Positions 10,493-22,344 are shown, numbered from the stretch's first letter. The stretch is 64,000 nt of DNA from Prorocentrum cordatum (GCA_963575745.1 CAUYUJ010014595.1:327311-391310); one strand, 5' to 3'. A program made the numbers and translations. The notes: generated by a model not told the origin, from the sequence alone.

Positions 10493-12878
10493 CTACTCCA
10501 GGTCGTTAACAGCAAGGGCCGCACACGGCAACGCGTGCTTCCCCGCCGGTGGGAGCAATGCCAAGAGCCTCGGGGACGGGGGGCAGGCCAGCTGAAACAG
10601 ATATGTCAAGCGTCGCTGCCTGACCAGCGTCTCCATGCTGCTTACGCCGAGGATCTCGCGGACCTGCTTGTCCGTGAGGTTGTGCTCGCCTGGGCCACAG
10701 CCGTAACGTGGGAAATTGCCGATGTGCCGCGAAGCCTTCATCGTGAATTGTTCCAGGAGGCGCAGAGCTGCACATAGGCCGTTGTGTACCGTTCGGTGCT
10801 GCGGTGGTGCCCACGCTTCCGCACCTGACAACAACAACGACAGGATCAGGCTCCGAAACATGCGGATGCGGGCATCTTGCGAGATAGCCCATGCACAGAA
10901 CAACTTCTTGGCGAGTGGGTACCATGCCCTCTGCGCCGCGGCCACTCGCGCCTCGGCGGCGGGCAATAGGCTCCCGCTGCCGGCAACCATCACACCGACA
11001 TGCTTGTACTGAGGGACGACAAGCGCCTTGATCATTCGGTCGGGCGTTGGCGGGGAAGGCGCTGAGACGGTCGTCCGCCTGCAGCAGCGCTCGGGCACCC
11101 TGCGAACTGGCTCCTCGAAAGGCAAGATAGCTTCTCTCTTGCCTGGGCTCCAGTTGATCTCTAACCCATCTTTCTCGAATTCCTCAGTGGTGATCGGGAG
11201 CGCCAGGTGCACGCTCTGCCACAAGTGCACAGGCGACGTGCCGAAGAAAAAAAACGAACACGTCATCGTCCACGTGCGTGGCGTCGAGGACATTGCACTG
11301 CTGACCCTCACTCTCGTAGGCGTCGGCCGGAACCTCGTGTGCGCTCCAACCGTGCACGGCCTCCGCGGGCTCGGAGACCTCGTGCTGCCACGGCACTGCA
11401 TCTGGGAAAAATGGGCAATGCCAAAGTGTTCTCGTCAGCCTCCAGACGAGCTCGAATCCGTTTGTTGGTGTCACCGTAGCGCAAGTTGAAAAGCAAAGCA
11501 CCAAACCGGCATCCCTGTCGAGTGCCCGACTTGGTCTCTATGCGCCTGGTGTTGCCGTCCAGCTGAAACCACGTAGCCTCGTGAAGACTTTCGAGAAGCT
11601 TGGCCACCCCCCGCCAGCCGCCACGATGTCACCGCCGGTGCGCTCGACGTAGTTTGCGATGTGCTCCGCCGCGTGCGATGCTAGTCCCAGCTGTTGCAGG
11701 TGTTGCACCCTGTCTGCGTGGTCGATGCCGTCCATGCCGAAAATCGCCTCCCTCACCACCTTGTCGAAAGCTTTGGTGAGGTCTACGAACAAGAGGACGG
11801 TGGGTAGACCCCTCGCAGCTGCGTGCGCAAGGGCTGTCTACGAGAGGTGTGCTGCGCGGGCAGTGCCCTTGCCGGGCACGCAGCCGTGCTGCTCGCATGG
11901 GAGCGCTTTGAAGACATGTTCATCAACGTGCGGCATGAGTATTCCAGTGAACAGCTTGCCGCTACGCGGGCCACCCATAAGGCCTCGCCACTAGCCGCAC
12001 TCGGCGGCATCCCCTTTCTGTTTCCATAGCCGCACCAGGCGCCCGCCTCGCCAAGCACGAGGAACTTGCTGGGTGAAGAGAACCCGCTCAAAGAGGCACA
12101 GCAGGGCCCTGGCAATGGGCTCGCCCCCTGCACGCAGGAGCTCGGCTGTGATGTGATCTGGGCCGGCGGCCTTCTTGCTCGGTAGCGCCTTCAGCGCCGC
12201 TCGAACTTCTTCCAATGAGAGGTGGAACGCCGGCTGTTCGGGACGCGGGGCCATGGGCAACGGGGGCGGCTCCTCCGCAATAGTGCCCACCAGCAGCTCC
12301 GCGAAATGTTCTTTCCAGCGCTGAGGAGATCGCTCGTCCGTCTCTGCGAAAGTGCCGTCTTTTTCCCTGACCATGGGGATGGTCCGCGCTCGGTATGGCC
12401 CGAGCCGCCGCGCGATCTTGTAGAGCGAATCCGAGTCGCCGTCTTCCGCGGCAGCATCAGCTGCAGCTGCCAGCCGCTCATATTGTGAAGCACAGTCTGC
12501 TCGTAGACTGGCACTCTGCTGCCGGGTGTGGCGGCGCAGGCATAGCCTCGCAGTCGCTTCCGCCACAGGTTCCCAGCGGCGTCGAGCAACCTGCTGCTCC
12601 AGGCACCGCGCCGCGCGCCAATCTTCGAAGAGGACCGCCGCCCAGGCTCTCCAGAGCCGCTGGGCTGCTTCTCGGAGGTGGCGCGCGAGAGCACACCCTT
12701 GCCGGACGAAATTCCACGACCGCTCCGTAATCCATGTGTGTCGCGGACGCAAGCATGGCGTCGCGGCTAATTCTGCCGCCTCCGCCGCGTCGAGGAGCGT
12801 CTCGTTGAAGTTCGCAAGCCGCGTGTCCACGTCAATGGCGTCCGCACCGGCATCGAACACACAGAAGAGCTGCTGCAA
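10493..12878 (-). pseudogene. LINE reverse transcriptase domain, frameshifted
   Basis: From right to left, 12878-11991 gives a spacer of about 190 residues, then W-x2-HF, then LKALPSKKAAGPDHITAELL, the classic RT finger motif. A frame change near 12000 leads to FVDLTKAFDK (motif A, catalytic Asp) at about 11790-11760. GTRQGCRFGALLFNL (motif B) follows at about 11520-11475. ATHVDDDVFVFF (motif C, with VDD in place of the usual YADD) lies at about 11280-11245, in a third frame. The thumb and C-terminal region (about 11210-10493) contains GLEINWSPGK and LLSGAEAW. Each motif is intact but the frames differ, so no functional protein can be made from this copy. Confidence 0.75.
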
Positions 12879-12984
12879 GCGCTCGCATTTCTCCTCGTCG
12901 GCGAGGGCGCGCGCGTCCCATCTAGGCGCACACGGTAGCTTTGGCGGCCTTTGGACAACCGCTTCACTGCGAGTAGCTGCAACT

Positions 12985-13743
12985 GGTCACTGGTCCTTCT
13001 CGACGCCGTACCTCATGTCGAAGTCCCCGCGGACAGTGCACTCGACCACCGAAGCGAAAAGGTCCGCAGCGACCAACACGTAGTCAAGTCGTGCTCTCCT
13101 CCCAAACCTGGTGAACGTGGGCTGCAGGCAATCGAGGAACGTGTTCAGTGCCAGCATGCCCGTTCGCATTAATTAGGAGCTCCCGCAACCTCTCGCTATT
13201 TGGCGTTTTGTGGGTAGGCTGGTATTTCCCGATGCCTAGACCAGGTTGGGAACCGATCTGAAGATTGAGGTCGCTGAGGACAACGACCTGCACACCTTTT
13301 GGGAAGGAGGTGATCGCTGTCTCCAGTTCCTCCCAAGAAGTGTCCGCCTCCTCCAGCGCAGCCATCTCATGCGGCGCATGCGCCACGACGATGCCGAGGG
13401 AAGTCTTGTCGTCGCTGTCGTTCCCCTTCATCCGCATGCGAGCCTTGAGCAGCCTCGGACCGAGCGGCATGACAGCCGAGACGGCGTGGCGCAGCCGGTG
13501 CGGCACCCGCAACTGCACCCCGAGTCCGTGCATGTTGGTGGCCGGGGTTGTGCAGATGGCGTAGGCGTCAGTGTCCAGGAGTTGGGCACCAGGGAGCCAG
13601 CTTTCCTGAACTCCAATAACATTGAAGCCACTGTTCGCGAAAAGATCGCTCAAGACAGCCATGCGGCCTCCCTGGTCCAGGCCAGCCTTCGAAGCTACCA
13701 GGACGTCCTTGGGGCACGGTGGTGCAGACGTTCGCCGTGACAA
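12985..13743 (-). pseudogene. APE-type LINE endonuclease, broken
   Basis: The frame starting at 13743 holds VLVASKAGLDQGGR, then VIGVQESW with the conserved catalytic Glu, then VVVLSDLNLQ with the Asp-x-Asn signature. After a frame change near 13140, ARLDYVLV (the RxDYxL motif) lies at about 13080. The domain nicks target DNA to prime reverse transcription in LINEs. The terminal SDH motif would lie near 12960 and is not clearly visible; GDFDMRYGV is there instead. It abuts the coiled-coil region upstream and the RT downstream, as expected for ORF2. Confidence 0.7.
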
Positions 13744-13969
13744 AGGTGGTGCCTGACTGCCGTGCGGCCGACAAACTGGTATTCTGCAGCACCTCCCCTG
13801 CAGACGCGCTCCACCCTGCCATCGTATACTGGTATGGGCTCGAGATCGTTCGGCGCGCCGCCTGTCAGCGTCGATATGTCGCCAAACTCGTCGTCGTCGG
13901 ATATTCTGCGTCTGCTCTCCCCAAGCAGCGACCCTTTGTGACCCACCTGCGGGGTCTCCACGTATGCCT

Positions 13970-14935
13970 TGTCAGTTGTCCGCCTGCGCGCAGCTGCTGC
14001 GCCAGACGTCGAAGCAGAGGACAGCTTGCCCTTGCCGATCCTCCCTGCATCGATGCCCACTGCCACTGCTGGGTCGGTCGCGCCTTCCCCCTGGCTGTCG
14101 CTGGCGAGGGGGGCGCCGATGCGAAAACTCGGCTCTGGCGCGTCTAGTAGCACCAACGCCTCCAGAGCCTCGGCGAGAGCGTTGGGATCGAAGGCGGTAC
14201 CTGCAAGTTCGCTGCGTAGTTCCGCAACGTGGCGGCACTGCCTGCGACCAGTCCCAGAGCTGGGAATTCGGGGGGGGGGACTCGTCCTCCAGCTCCTTCA
14301 GCTCCTGCTTGTGCTTCTCCACGATCAGCTTCAGGCGGTTGTACTCGTCGACCGCCTGCTTCGCCGCGACCGTCGCCTCCTGCTGGCGCCTGGCGTCTCT
14401 CGCAATGACGGCATTCAGCTCCTCGACCTGCTTGTGCTTCGGCTTGGCCTGGTAAAGTTTCTGCTTCAAGGCTTCCTCTTGCTCCTCCAGCGCCTTCTTC
14501 AGCGGGTTGGCAGCGTGCAGCGCCTGCATGGCATTCTGGACCGAGTCAAGCTCCTGCTTGATCGTCTGCCGATGCCCCTCGACGTATGTGTCCTCTTCCT
14601 CCTTGTCCGACTTTCCAGGGGATGGGGGAAAATATCCCAGACGGAGCCGGCTGGCGTTGAGGGGTAGCTGGCGGCCGTATTGACGCTGCCGTCGACGGGG
14701 GAGCGACGTTGCCCGCCCTGGATTATGCCAGGGGCATGTTCCTCCACACGCTCCTGAGCATCAGGTCGTTGTACAGGGATTCCATGGTTGCCGGCGGCAC
14801 CGCGGCCGTGTCCGCTTTGGCCCACCACGCTGAGCCACATTGGTGGCACACTTGGTGGTTCATCCAATTGGTCGCCTTGCAACGAGCACGCCCACGTCTT
14901 CGGCTTCCTCGAGTTGGCATTGTTTCGCCCCATCG
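13970..14935 (-). pseudogene. LINE ORF1-like region: RanBP2-like zinc finger and coiled coil
   Basis: At 14933-14836 the peptides KTWAC (one frame) and CKATNWMNHQVCHQCG (next frame) join, after a one-base shift at about 14883, into W-x-C-x2-C-x3-NW-x5-C-x2-CG, the RanBP2-type zinc-finger pattern. At 14529-14270 a heptad-rich helix (LKKALEEQEEALKQK, later VEKHKQELKELEDE) predicts a coiled coil of about 75 residues. ORF1 proteins of LINEs bind their RNA and often carry zinc fingers and coiled coils. The separate stretch near 13990-14150 is Arg/Gly-rich and unrecognisable. Frameshifts near 14883 and 14270 break it. Confidence 0.55.
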
Positions 14936-15020
14936 TGACAAGAAGACTTCACAAGGCAGAGACTGTGACTGATATGTAGGTGTAGAACGAATAGCTTATC
15001 AAAATGAATGAACTGGTAGG

Positions 15021-15048
15021 CTTGAGCCAAAGTGGCTTGAGCCAAAAG
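15021..15048 (-). other. Tandem relic spliced-leader sequences
   Basis: On the minus strand the bases read CTTTTGGCTCAAG then CCACTTTGGCTCAAG. The second unit with its preceding AG matches the last 17 bases of the dinoflagellate SL with one difference, and the first matches its last 12. Stacked, 5'-truncated SL copies arise when a trans-spliced mRNA is reverse transcribed, inserted, expressed and trans-spliced again. The position directly upstream of the LINE fits this. Confidence 0.8.
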
Positions 15049-15057
15049 GAGGAGGAA

Positions 15058-15195
15058 GACGACGACAAGGACGAGGAGGATTAGGAGGAGGAGGAGGAGG
15101 AGGAGGAGGGAGGAGGGGTAATGAAGGAGGAGGAGGAGGCGGAGGAGGAGAATGAGCAGGAGGAGGAGGAGAAGGAGGAGGAGCGGGAGCAGGGG
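15058..15195. repeat. (GGA)n-rich tract
   Basis: Interrupted GGA/GAG triplets immediately upstream (minus-strand sense) of the tandem SL relics. On the minus strand this is a long pyrimidine tract. Confidence 0.9.
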
Positions 15196-16136
15196 GTGGA
15201 GGACGCACTGGGGAGTGCCGAAGTTTAGGCGGATGAGGAAACATCAGAAGGATGATGCAGCGGGGATTCGTCGGTGAGACGAGCGACCAGCTAGCAAACC
15301 CGACAGCCCTCGCGGGCCGAGTGGCGGTACCCCAGGGAGCGCATGCTGGAGTTGGGCCGGAGCTTGCACGAGGCGGCTTCCCCACCTTGATGTCATCTCA
15401 GTCGTTGTCTCCGCTCGCAATCCCTCGAGCGCATCCTCCTGGACCCTGCGTACTGCTTCTCGTTTCCGCTCGTCTTTATTGGAGCTTCTTCTCCCCGTCC
15501 CTCTCCTCCCACCTCCTTCCCTCGACCTTCTCCCTCTGCCTCGTCCTCCATCTCCTCGTCTCTACCTCCTCCTCATGTTTTCTCTTCCTTGTGATTATCA
15601 TCTCCGCTCGCGCCCCCCCCCCGTCCGAGCACGCAATGAGTACGGTCAGAGCCAACTTGGACGACGGTACCCGTCTTGACGCATCTGAGGATTGAGTGGC
15701 CATATCGAGCGGCTCGCCTTTGAGTTACGTCTAATTGCAGCCTGTAGCCAGCCCTGTTTTCACTGCATGCACCAGGCGGGTGTCGGCGACGGGAGCATTA
15801 TCTCTTAAGCCTTTTCGGTTCCCTTGCTTGTGGTTTTGCCTGCGCTCGCGCATGTACTCTTGATGAAATAATGCTATAATGTAGCAGCTTTTGGGTACTT
15901 ACTCTTGCTCTCCTTTCGAATTTGTTCAGTCTTCGAGCAGTCCGTGGCTTCGTTGGGGACGGGCACTTCTTTAAGGGGGGCGTTTGGGCCCCATTCCGAA
16001 TATAGACTGTCAGAAGGGTTGCAGCCCTGGTAGTTGATCATTGCCTCGGTGTTCTTGAGTGGTTTTGAGCAGCGCGATGCTGACAGTGTCGCTTTAGCCG
16101 TCCTGTGACATTTTTGCGCGGGTGCGTTATCTTTTC

Positions 16137-16200
16137 TTGTTGTTCGTGTGTGCGTGTGTTTGTGTGTGTTTGTGTGTGAGTGTGTGTATGTGTGTGCGTG
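16137..16200 (+). repeat. (TG)n-rich tract
   Basis: Interrupted TG dinucleotides with TGTGTTTG variants, an alternating purine-pyrimidine run. Confidence 0.9.
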
Positions 16201-16823
16201 CGGACTGCTGTGTAAGGTAAGACCGCGGCACTAAGCGTCATATGAACGGTTCTGTCGCAGGATCCCCACATAGATAAACCGTTTTCAGATGAAGTTTCGG
16301 ACGATACGGACGAGAGTTGCCCCAAGAGGATCCGCTCTGCCTCTCCTCCCCAGGAGCCCGCAAACGAATGATCCGCTCAGCACCTTACAAGCATGCGATC
16401 TTAGCTTGTAGCTCGCGAAGTTTGGAAGTTCGGTTCGGGCCTAGAAGGGGGGATCTGGGATTGGACTGGATTTGATTGCGTTTCGCTCGATCTCAAACCA
16501 GGGCCCCCTGATCGAAAGGTCGAGGGCCTGATCTTCCTGAGTTGAGTTTTTGATCGATTGCCTGCGTGGCCTGTTCCGATATCAACGAACAGTTTTTCCT
16601 CGTCTGTCCTCCTCCCTGCCCCCTTTTCGTTCCGCCCTCCGACGCGCTGCCCCGTGCGATGTAGAAAGAGGTTGCGCAGTTGCTGTAGACTGCAGAATGG
16701 TTCACTTGAGCCATGACCGGCTTGTGCGGGACGGGACAGCGCTGCCGTTATAGACTCTTGGGGGCCCCATGTGGTCTTGCGGGGGCCTCTTGAAAGCCTC
16801 CGGATGCAGGCTTGCCGTCGGGA

Positions 16824-16843
16824 GGGGGGGGGGGGGGGGGGGG
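16824..16843 (+). repeat. Run of 20 G
   Basis: An uninterrupted guanine homopolymer. Its exact length may be unreliable because homopolymers are error-prone in sequencing. Confidence 0.9.
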
Positions 16844-18118
16844 CAAATTGTGTAGTGCAGAATTCTCCCACAGACCGGCCCCTCTCCCAATTGTGCGAAT
16901 TAGTATCCCGCATGTCTATCCCAGGCAGTTCACTGCATGAGTTTGCCTATTGCAAATCGGCTTGTGCGGAATTCTGGGTTTGCGTGGCGACTGGCTCCCA
17001 CTGTGGTTTTACGTCGCGGAGGTGTCGAACCTTGTTGGTCGCGCTCCCTCCTCCCCCTCCTCCAGAAGCAGTGTATAGTATGCATGTTTCTGCAAGCCCT
17101 GGGTGCCGTACTCAGGAGGGCAAGAAATACACAGACACAACGAATCGTCGGCTCCCAGGAAACATGGGAAGTATGGGAAGTGGAGGGGAAGACGAAAGTC
17201 CAGATCATATGGAGAACCTTGTGATTTGTTGTGTATATTCATTTGTGTGCCCCTGGGCGCCTTCATATACTCGTGTGCGCACGCCCGCGCCGCGTGGCTG
17301 CCACCCTCCCGCCCGCGCCGCGCCGCGGGAGTGCGAGGGGACGCGATGGGGCGAAGGGAGGAGGAGGAGGAGGAGGATGCCACCGCTCCACTCCTGGAGA
17401 GACCGCGCCCCGGCGCGCGTGGGAGCGCCCGTCTGTCCGTCCGCACCTCGGCGCGGCGCTCGAGTCGGCCCAACTCTCGACTAGAAGATCGACTACAGAG
17501 GTGCCGTATCCCACAATTGTTTTTCGCCGAATCGATAAAGGGTTTCACCAGGATTGTAAATCGACGAATATGCCATGTACTTTCTGTAGATTAATTCTGG
17601 GATCAATCAATGATGTAGTCGATCTTCTGTTCGGATCTCATGAGCTGACAACTGGCACCCATGCCCATACGACCCCCCGCATTCCCAGAGTGGAATTCCA
17701 CAGGGGGGGAGCTATGGGTGTGTTATGTCGGCTGGAGGTTCCCCGCTCGAGTGGGAGCCCCCCTCGGGGTCCGAGAACCCGCACCCATACCTCTAACGCG
17801 CCCTCCAGTCGCGAAGCGTGGGCCAGAACCCCCTACAGCCTACAGGCATGAGGGCATGTTGTCCGTTCATCCGCCTCCTCCTCTTCCCATTTCTCCTCCT
17901 CTTCGCATACGCACACTGTAGAGATGGGTCACGGACAGTGGGGGGGAAGAGTGGGACTTGAATCCAAAGTACTGTGTGATATCATCGGGGCAAATGCGCA
18001 CTACACTTCAGTCTCCATCGATCACCCTCGGCTCCCACAACTCGTCTGGCTCAACGACGGTCCAGGTGCGCAAGCGTTGCGCACTAGCGGCTGCAGCAAG
18101 GGGCTCGGGTAGGACAAG

Positions 18119-19250
18119 ATGATCGAGAGCCACAGGGAGCACACCAAGAACGAGCCAGGACAGGACAAGTATCAAGGAGGCAAAGGAAGTCAATGGAAGA
18201 GGGTGTGCGTAGACTGCGAGCTGGAGCTCAGGCAGGAGGAGTGGATCGAGTGGAGCGACGAGGAGAATGTACGACATGGAGGTGGCCAATACATTGCGAG
18301 GGAACAAGTACGCCGAGAACAAAAGAGGAAAACTACAGGAGCTGCGTGGGCAGCCCAGTCCATGGGGCAGATCAAGGCGGCGAAGGCGATCATTGAAGCC
18401 GAGGAAGGACTTAAGAGAAAGTCTCACAATCAGAGGAGCAATCTGGTCATTGATATGTGCAAGGAGATGTCAATTGTATTGATGAAGGGCGTCCAAATGA
18501 ACGGGGGGCACATTCGCAGCCGTCAGCAAAGCAGGAGAGGACATGGCATAGACCTTATGTGCAGAAGAATCAGACATCCTGCTGAGCATGCACATGGCCC
18601 TGGACGTGAAGGACGAAGAAGCGCCGAATGCAACCAAGAAGGAATTGGAAGACACATAGAAGGAGCTGTGCGAGATGGGCGACTACACGACGGCAAAGAA
18701 CAAGGGGGAGAAACAGACAAAGTACTTCAAGGCGCTGGGCTTCGTGGACAAATTGAGCGATAACATGCAGCTGTTCAACGTGCGCAGGAGGAGCGCAGGA
18801 TGGGACGCAGAGAAGGCCATCGCCTGCTCGCGCGGACTTGCCTCCCCGAACAAGCTTCCGCGGAAAGGCCCCGGCCCCAACTCGATGGGGGGGCTGGTGG
18901 GAGTTTTCGCGCGAGGTGGGCTGGATGCAGCCGGCGATGGCGCAGGAGAACCACCCAGAAGACGCGCTCATGAAAGGGTGGGTGGATAGGATGACAGATG
19001 ACTTCGGCAAGGACTGCGAGAAGTGGCCCAGCATCGGGTGCAAGGCGAAATTCCGCCCGCGCAGGAGATGGACTTCAATGGCGGTGGAGCTCAAGGTAGG
19101 AGAAGTGTGGGAAGCGCTCGCAGCGGACAGACTGCCGCGAAAGCTAGACGACGCCATCGAGGAGAGCCACTGCAAATTCTACGCCGCCGCCCAGAAGATG
19201 AGCCCAGAGGAACTGCTCGAGCCGATCCCCATGTCTCAAGCAGTGGCGAA
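18119..19250 (+). pseudogene. Unrecognised protein gene, frameshifted and stopped
   Basis: Three frames in series look like protein. The first, 18119 to about 18540, holds VCVDCELELRQEEWIEW, a helix-rich AQSMGQIKAAKAIIEAEEGL and LVIDMCKEMSIVLMKGVQ. The second, about 18555-18890, has an in-frame TAG and then KGEKQTKYFKALGFVDKL. The third, about 18890-19240, includes GWVDRMTDDFGKDCEKW and LDDAIEESHCKFYAAAQK. Charged helical character, dense Lys and Glu codons and smooth hand-over between frames suggest one decayed gene. I recognise no family. The third frame runs into the inverted-repeat element at 19251. Confidence 0.45.
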
Positions 19251-19390
19251 GCGTCCCGGCGCACCTATAGCCATGCCAAACAATGTTCTAAGAACCTGTT
19301 GTGGGTTTCCACGGAATGTTCTTAGACAATTTCTTGCATTTTTGGGTTCTAAGAAGATTTCGTGGTAGGGCTATAGGAATGCCGGGACGG
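19251..19390. mobile_element. 140-bp MITE-like inverted-repeat element
   Basis: The left arm CGTCCCGGC-x3-CCTATAGCC (19252-19272) is matched by its reverse complement at 19369-19390, with three central differences. The interior is AT-rich and contains repeated TTCTAAGAA/TTCTTAGA words. It has no coding capacity. It lies at the end of the coding-like stretch at 18119-19250 and probably interrupted it. Confidence 0.75.
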
Positions 19391-19394
19391 TCGG

Positions 19395-20010
19395 TCCCTG
19401 CTCAAATGTCCTCCCCGATGACGCGCCAGGCCGAGGGCCGCGCGCCAATCGCGAAGCGCCCGGTGGGCGCGTGGGAAAGGGCAAGGACGAGGGCCTCCAC
19501 TGCGCAGAGTTGGTGCGAGCTGGCGCTGAAGATTTCGAAGAACGACGAACGACGAGGGGGGCCTCTGCGGCGTCGTGAAGGTTGCCTCGGAGGAGGTGAA
19601 GAACGAGGATAGACTCGGCCCAGCGGAGGTAAGGGTGCTCAAAGCGCCAGCAGCTCCGAGATAGCGCGAAGACCCTGTTGGATGGCACCGAGATCTTCGA
19701 GAAGTACGCCAAGTCGGAGGAGGCGGTCAGCTCCGGCGGCCGCGAGGGAGAGGGCCCACTTGCAACGCCAAGAGGTGCGTTCGCGAGGATCTCGGAGTGC
19801 GACTCTAGGCAGGCAGGGCGGGCAGACTCAGCGGGGCCATCGCTGGCGGGGACACCTCGGCGCGAGGGCCTTCGAGAAAGTGCTCGCGTAGACGACGTTG
19901 TGGAAAGTGTTTTTTGGAACGCCGACAGGCGCGCTATTGCAGGGGGCGAGGATGGACCGAATGAGATGATTTCGAAGGCCACCAGAAGGCATCCTCGAGG
20001 GCCCCACTGA
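19395..20010 (+). pseudogene. Possible continuation of the broken gene beyond the inverted-repeat element
   Basis: Short coding-like pieces in several frames: GVVKVASEEVKNEDRLGPAE near 19570-19630, EIFEKYAKSEEAVSSGG near 19690-19740, and DDVVESVFWNADRRAIAGG near 19890-19950. They share the helical, charged style of the gene at 18119-19250. Linking them across the inserted element is inference. No domain is recognised. Confidence 0.3.
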
Positions 20011-21489
20011 CAGCGAAACAGGAGGACTGGAGGAAGAAATGTAAACCAACCTCCAACATGCCGTGACTATCAGCATGCTCTCCACTACTTGCACGCGAGG
20101 GGTCGCTGTGGGATGCTGCGCGGGGCAACCATCGGCCAGCGCGCTTTGGAAGAGAAGTGCGCCGAGCGAGAAAGGAAAGATAATGGGGTAGAAATGAAAC
20201 CAGTTGGTAGTGCAAACGGGCCACCCGGCAAAAGTTTGGAAAGCATGGGCCCCCCGATTCCCCCTTCTTCTCCTCTCGAATGGTCGCGTCGCCGTCTCTC
20301 CCGCTTCGCTTGGGGGCCGTGTTCGCCCAGCGCGCCCCCGGTATCATGGGCGCGCGAGAGGGCCGACAGCTGCTCCCCCCCGCTAACCCGCGGGGATTCG
20401 CACTCACATGTAGCGAGCGTCTGTTACGGGGCCACCTCGGAGCTCGCTCCTTGAGGCTTCGGGGCGCGCCCCTTGCCGGCCCTAGTGAGAAGCCAGGGTT
20501 GTTGCACAACCTAATCGCATGGGTTTTTGCCCGTATCGCGCAGGACACCAGTGTAGGTGTTGACGTTGACCCCCCTATGCGGATGTCCTGTCCTGTCTCC
20601 TCCTCTTCCTCCTCCATTTCCTGCGCCTCCCTTTCGCCCGCCCGCCGCCCGGGCCGAGGCCCTGGGCGAGGCGCTCGGGTCGGCCTCCGACAATGGCGCC
20701 GGCCTCGGCGGCCCCCCGATGCGACCCTCCCCCGGCTGGGACGGGCGTCGGTCTCGGAAGATCGACGGTCGAGGTAGTCCGGATGTTTGAATATGCGGGG
20801 TTCCCACGGATTTCCAGAGGCTCCCGAGGAGGATGATGAGGATGATGAGGAATGAGTGGACTGGAACAGAGTGGGGCGCACCAAAAAGTCGTGATTTGAT
20901 GGAGCCAAAACTGCTAAAACCACCTGCACTTCCCGTGAATCACGGCGCCGTGGAGTTTTCATCGTTCTTGCTTATCACCCGGGCGCCACAGCAATCTATA
21001 GGATGTTTCCACCCTTGATGTCAAGCCACCACGTGACCAAGGAAGGATTGCAACAATATGCCGTGCATGTCGAATGCCGTACCGCAACACGGTATGCTTT
21101 CTCGGATCCACGTGCTTCAAGCAAACAGCTTTCTCGTAGAGTGGATAGGCCGACCTGAGTATACGCGTAACATATTCGGACATCGCTCAGCGGTTGGGCG
21201 AAGGCTGGAGTGGAAACATAGCCGACCAGCTATCCGCCCATACGAAGCATTAGTGGGTTTCGCAACAGCTACCCGCACCAGGCCGCCTAGGGAACAACAT
21301 TCGTCACTTGCACATACACCAGCTTCACAAGTACACCTCCACACACGCAAGTTCGAATTGCAGCAATATGAAGCCTGCAAATACAACGCGGTACGTTGAC
21401 AAGCCATAATAATTTCAGTATCCAGTTGCCTCCAGCAATTCCGCCACCGTGCCAGCGCAGCATTCTGGGTGGCAGCGGCTCCAGAAGGC

Positions 21490-22200
21490 TAGGGGGCCTA
21501 CTGGGGGCATCTTGTGGCAGAAGCCTTGAGTTCTGGGTTCGTGCTCCCGCTCTTAGGTCCATCTTGGGGCAGTCGTGGGCTCCTCTTGGGCCGTCTTAGA
21601 GCCCTCTCGGGCCGTCTTGGAGTTCTCTTGGGGACCTCCTGAGCCGCCTCGGGGGAGTCTTGGGGACCTCTTGGTCCGTCTTGGAGCGTCGGAAGCTCGA
21701 ACAGGCGAGAACCCCAATAAACATGGAACAAGCTAAGGAACATCAATTCTGATTCGCCTCTCGGGGCCCTCTTGGGGGCCTCTTTTGGCCCTCCTGGGGC
21801 CTCCTGAACCGTCTTGGGGCGGAAGGGTCGAGTTGTCAGTTCCCTTTTTTGGGGGTCTCTTCTTGGGGCCCTCCTCTGCAAGATTTGACGCCTCTCGGGC
21901 CGTCTTGGAGCCCTGCTGGCCCGTCTGGGGGCCCTCTTGGGGGCCTCTTGGGCCGCTTTAGGGCAGTCCTGCTGGCCTCGTGGGTCGTCTTGGGACGTCG
22001 GAAGCTCAAAACGACAAAAGCCCGCACCTGAGGACAATGAATGATTTTAAACGTTCGAAGCCCTCTTGGGAATGCTCTTGGGGCTCGCTTGGGACGCCTT
22101 GACCGCCTCGTGGGCCGCCTTGACGCCATCTTGGGCCGTCTTGGAACGCACTGCGGCAATCTTGGCGGTCTTCGTGGCTAGCTCTGGCCATCTCGGAATT
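21490..22200. repeat. CTTGGGGGCCTC-type minisatellite
   Basis: Units around CTTGGGGCCGTC and CCTCTTGGGG with unique islands near 21700-21750 and 22010-22060. It is the same family as the array at 6304-6960. Confidence 0.8.
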
Positions 22201-22344
22201 CATTGAGGCACCTTGGACGCGTTGGAGAGCGCCATGGAGGTGTGAGGCATCCCAGGAAGCCTCGGGACGAGGGAGAAGTGCACGCAGGCTGGCACTTCGA
22301 CAAGGGGCGGGCCCCTAGAAACAAAGCAGAAACCCTGCCAGGCA

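Larger units (their letters stand above)
9796..15048 (-). mobile_element. Decayed LINE-type retrotransposon with tandem spliced-leader relics at its 5' end
   Basis: Read on the minus strand, the parts come in standard LINE order. They are SL relics (15048-15021), a zinc finger and coiled-coil ORF1-like region (14935-13970), an APE-type endonuclease (13743-12985), an RT with motifs A, B and C in successive frames (12878-10493), and a C2H2-like finger (10158-9796). A separate inverted-repeat element (10189-10440) sits between the RT tail and the finger. At least six frame changes show it is dead. The SL relics at the 5' edge suggest that the copied RNA was trans-spliced, as dinoflagellate mRNAs are. 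The right edge of the GAT array lies just beyond its 3' end. I saw no clear target-site duplication. Confidence 0.7.
15049..18118. other. Non-genic stretch with simple repeats
   Basis: I see no convincing gene. Contents include a (GGA)n tract at 15058-15195, CT-rich sequence at 15480-15600, a TG-rich tract at 16137-16200, a run of 20 G at 16824-16843 and GGA/CCT patches near 17040-17060 and 17355-17375. Open frames here show no domain and no consistent codon pattern. Confidence 0.55.

Noticed and set aside
16696-16714. SL-like TGGCTCAAG on the minus strand
   Set aside because: Only nine contiguous bases match and the upstream half of the SL is missing; no gene follows.
20089-20962. A 342-codon minus-strand frame as a gene
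   Set aside because: Composition is Arg/Ser/Pro-rich without domains, broken by low complexity, and the frame is likely to be open by chance in GC-rich DNA.
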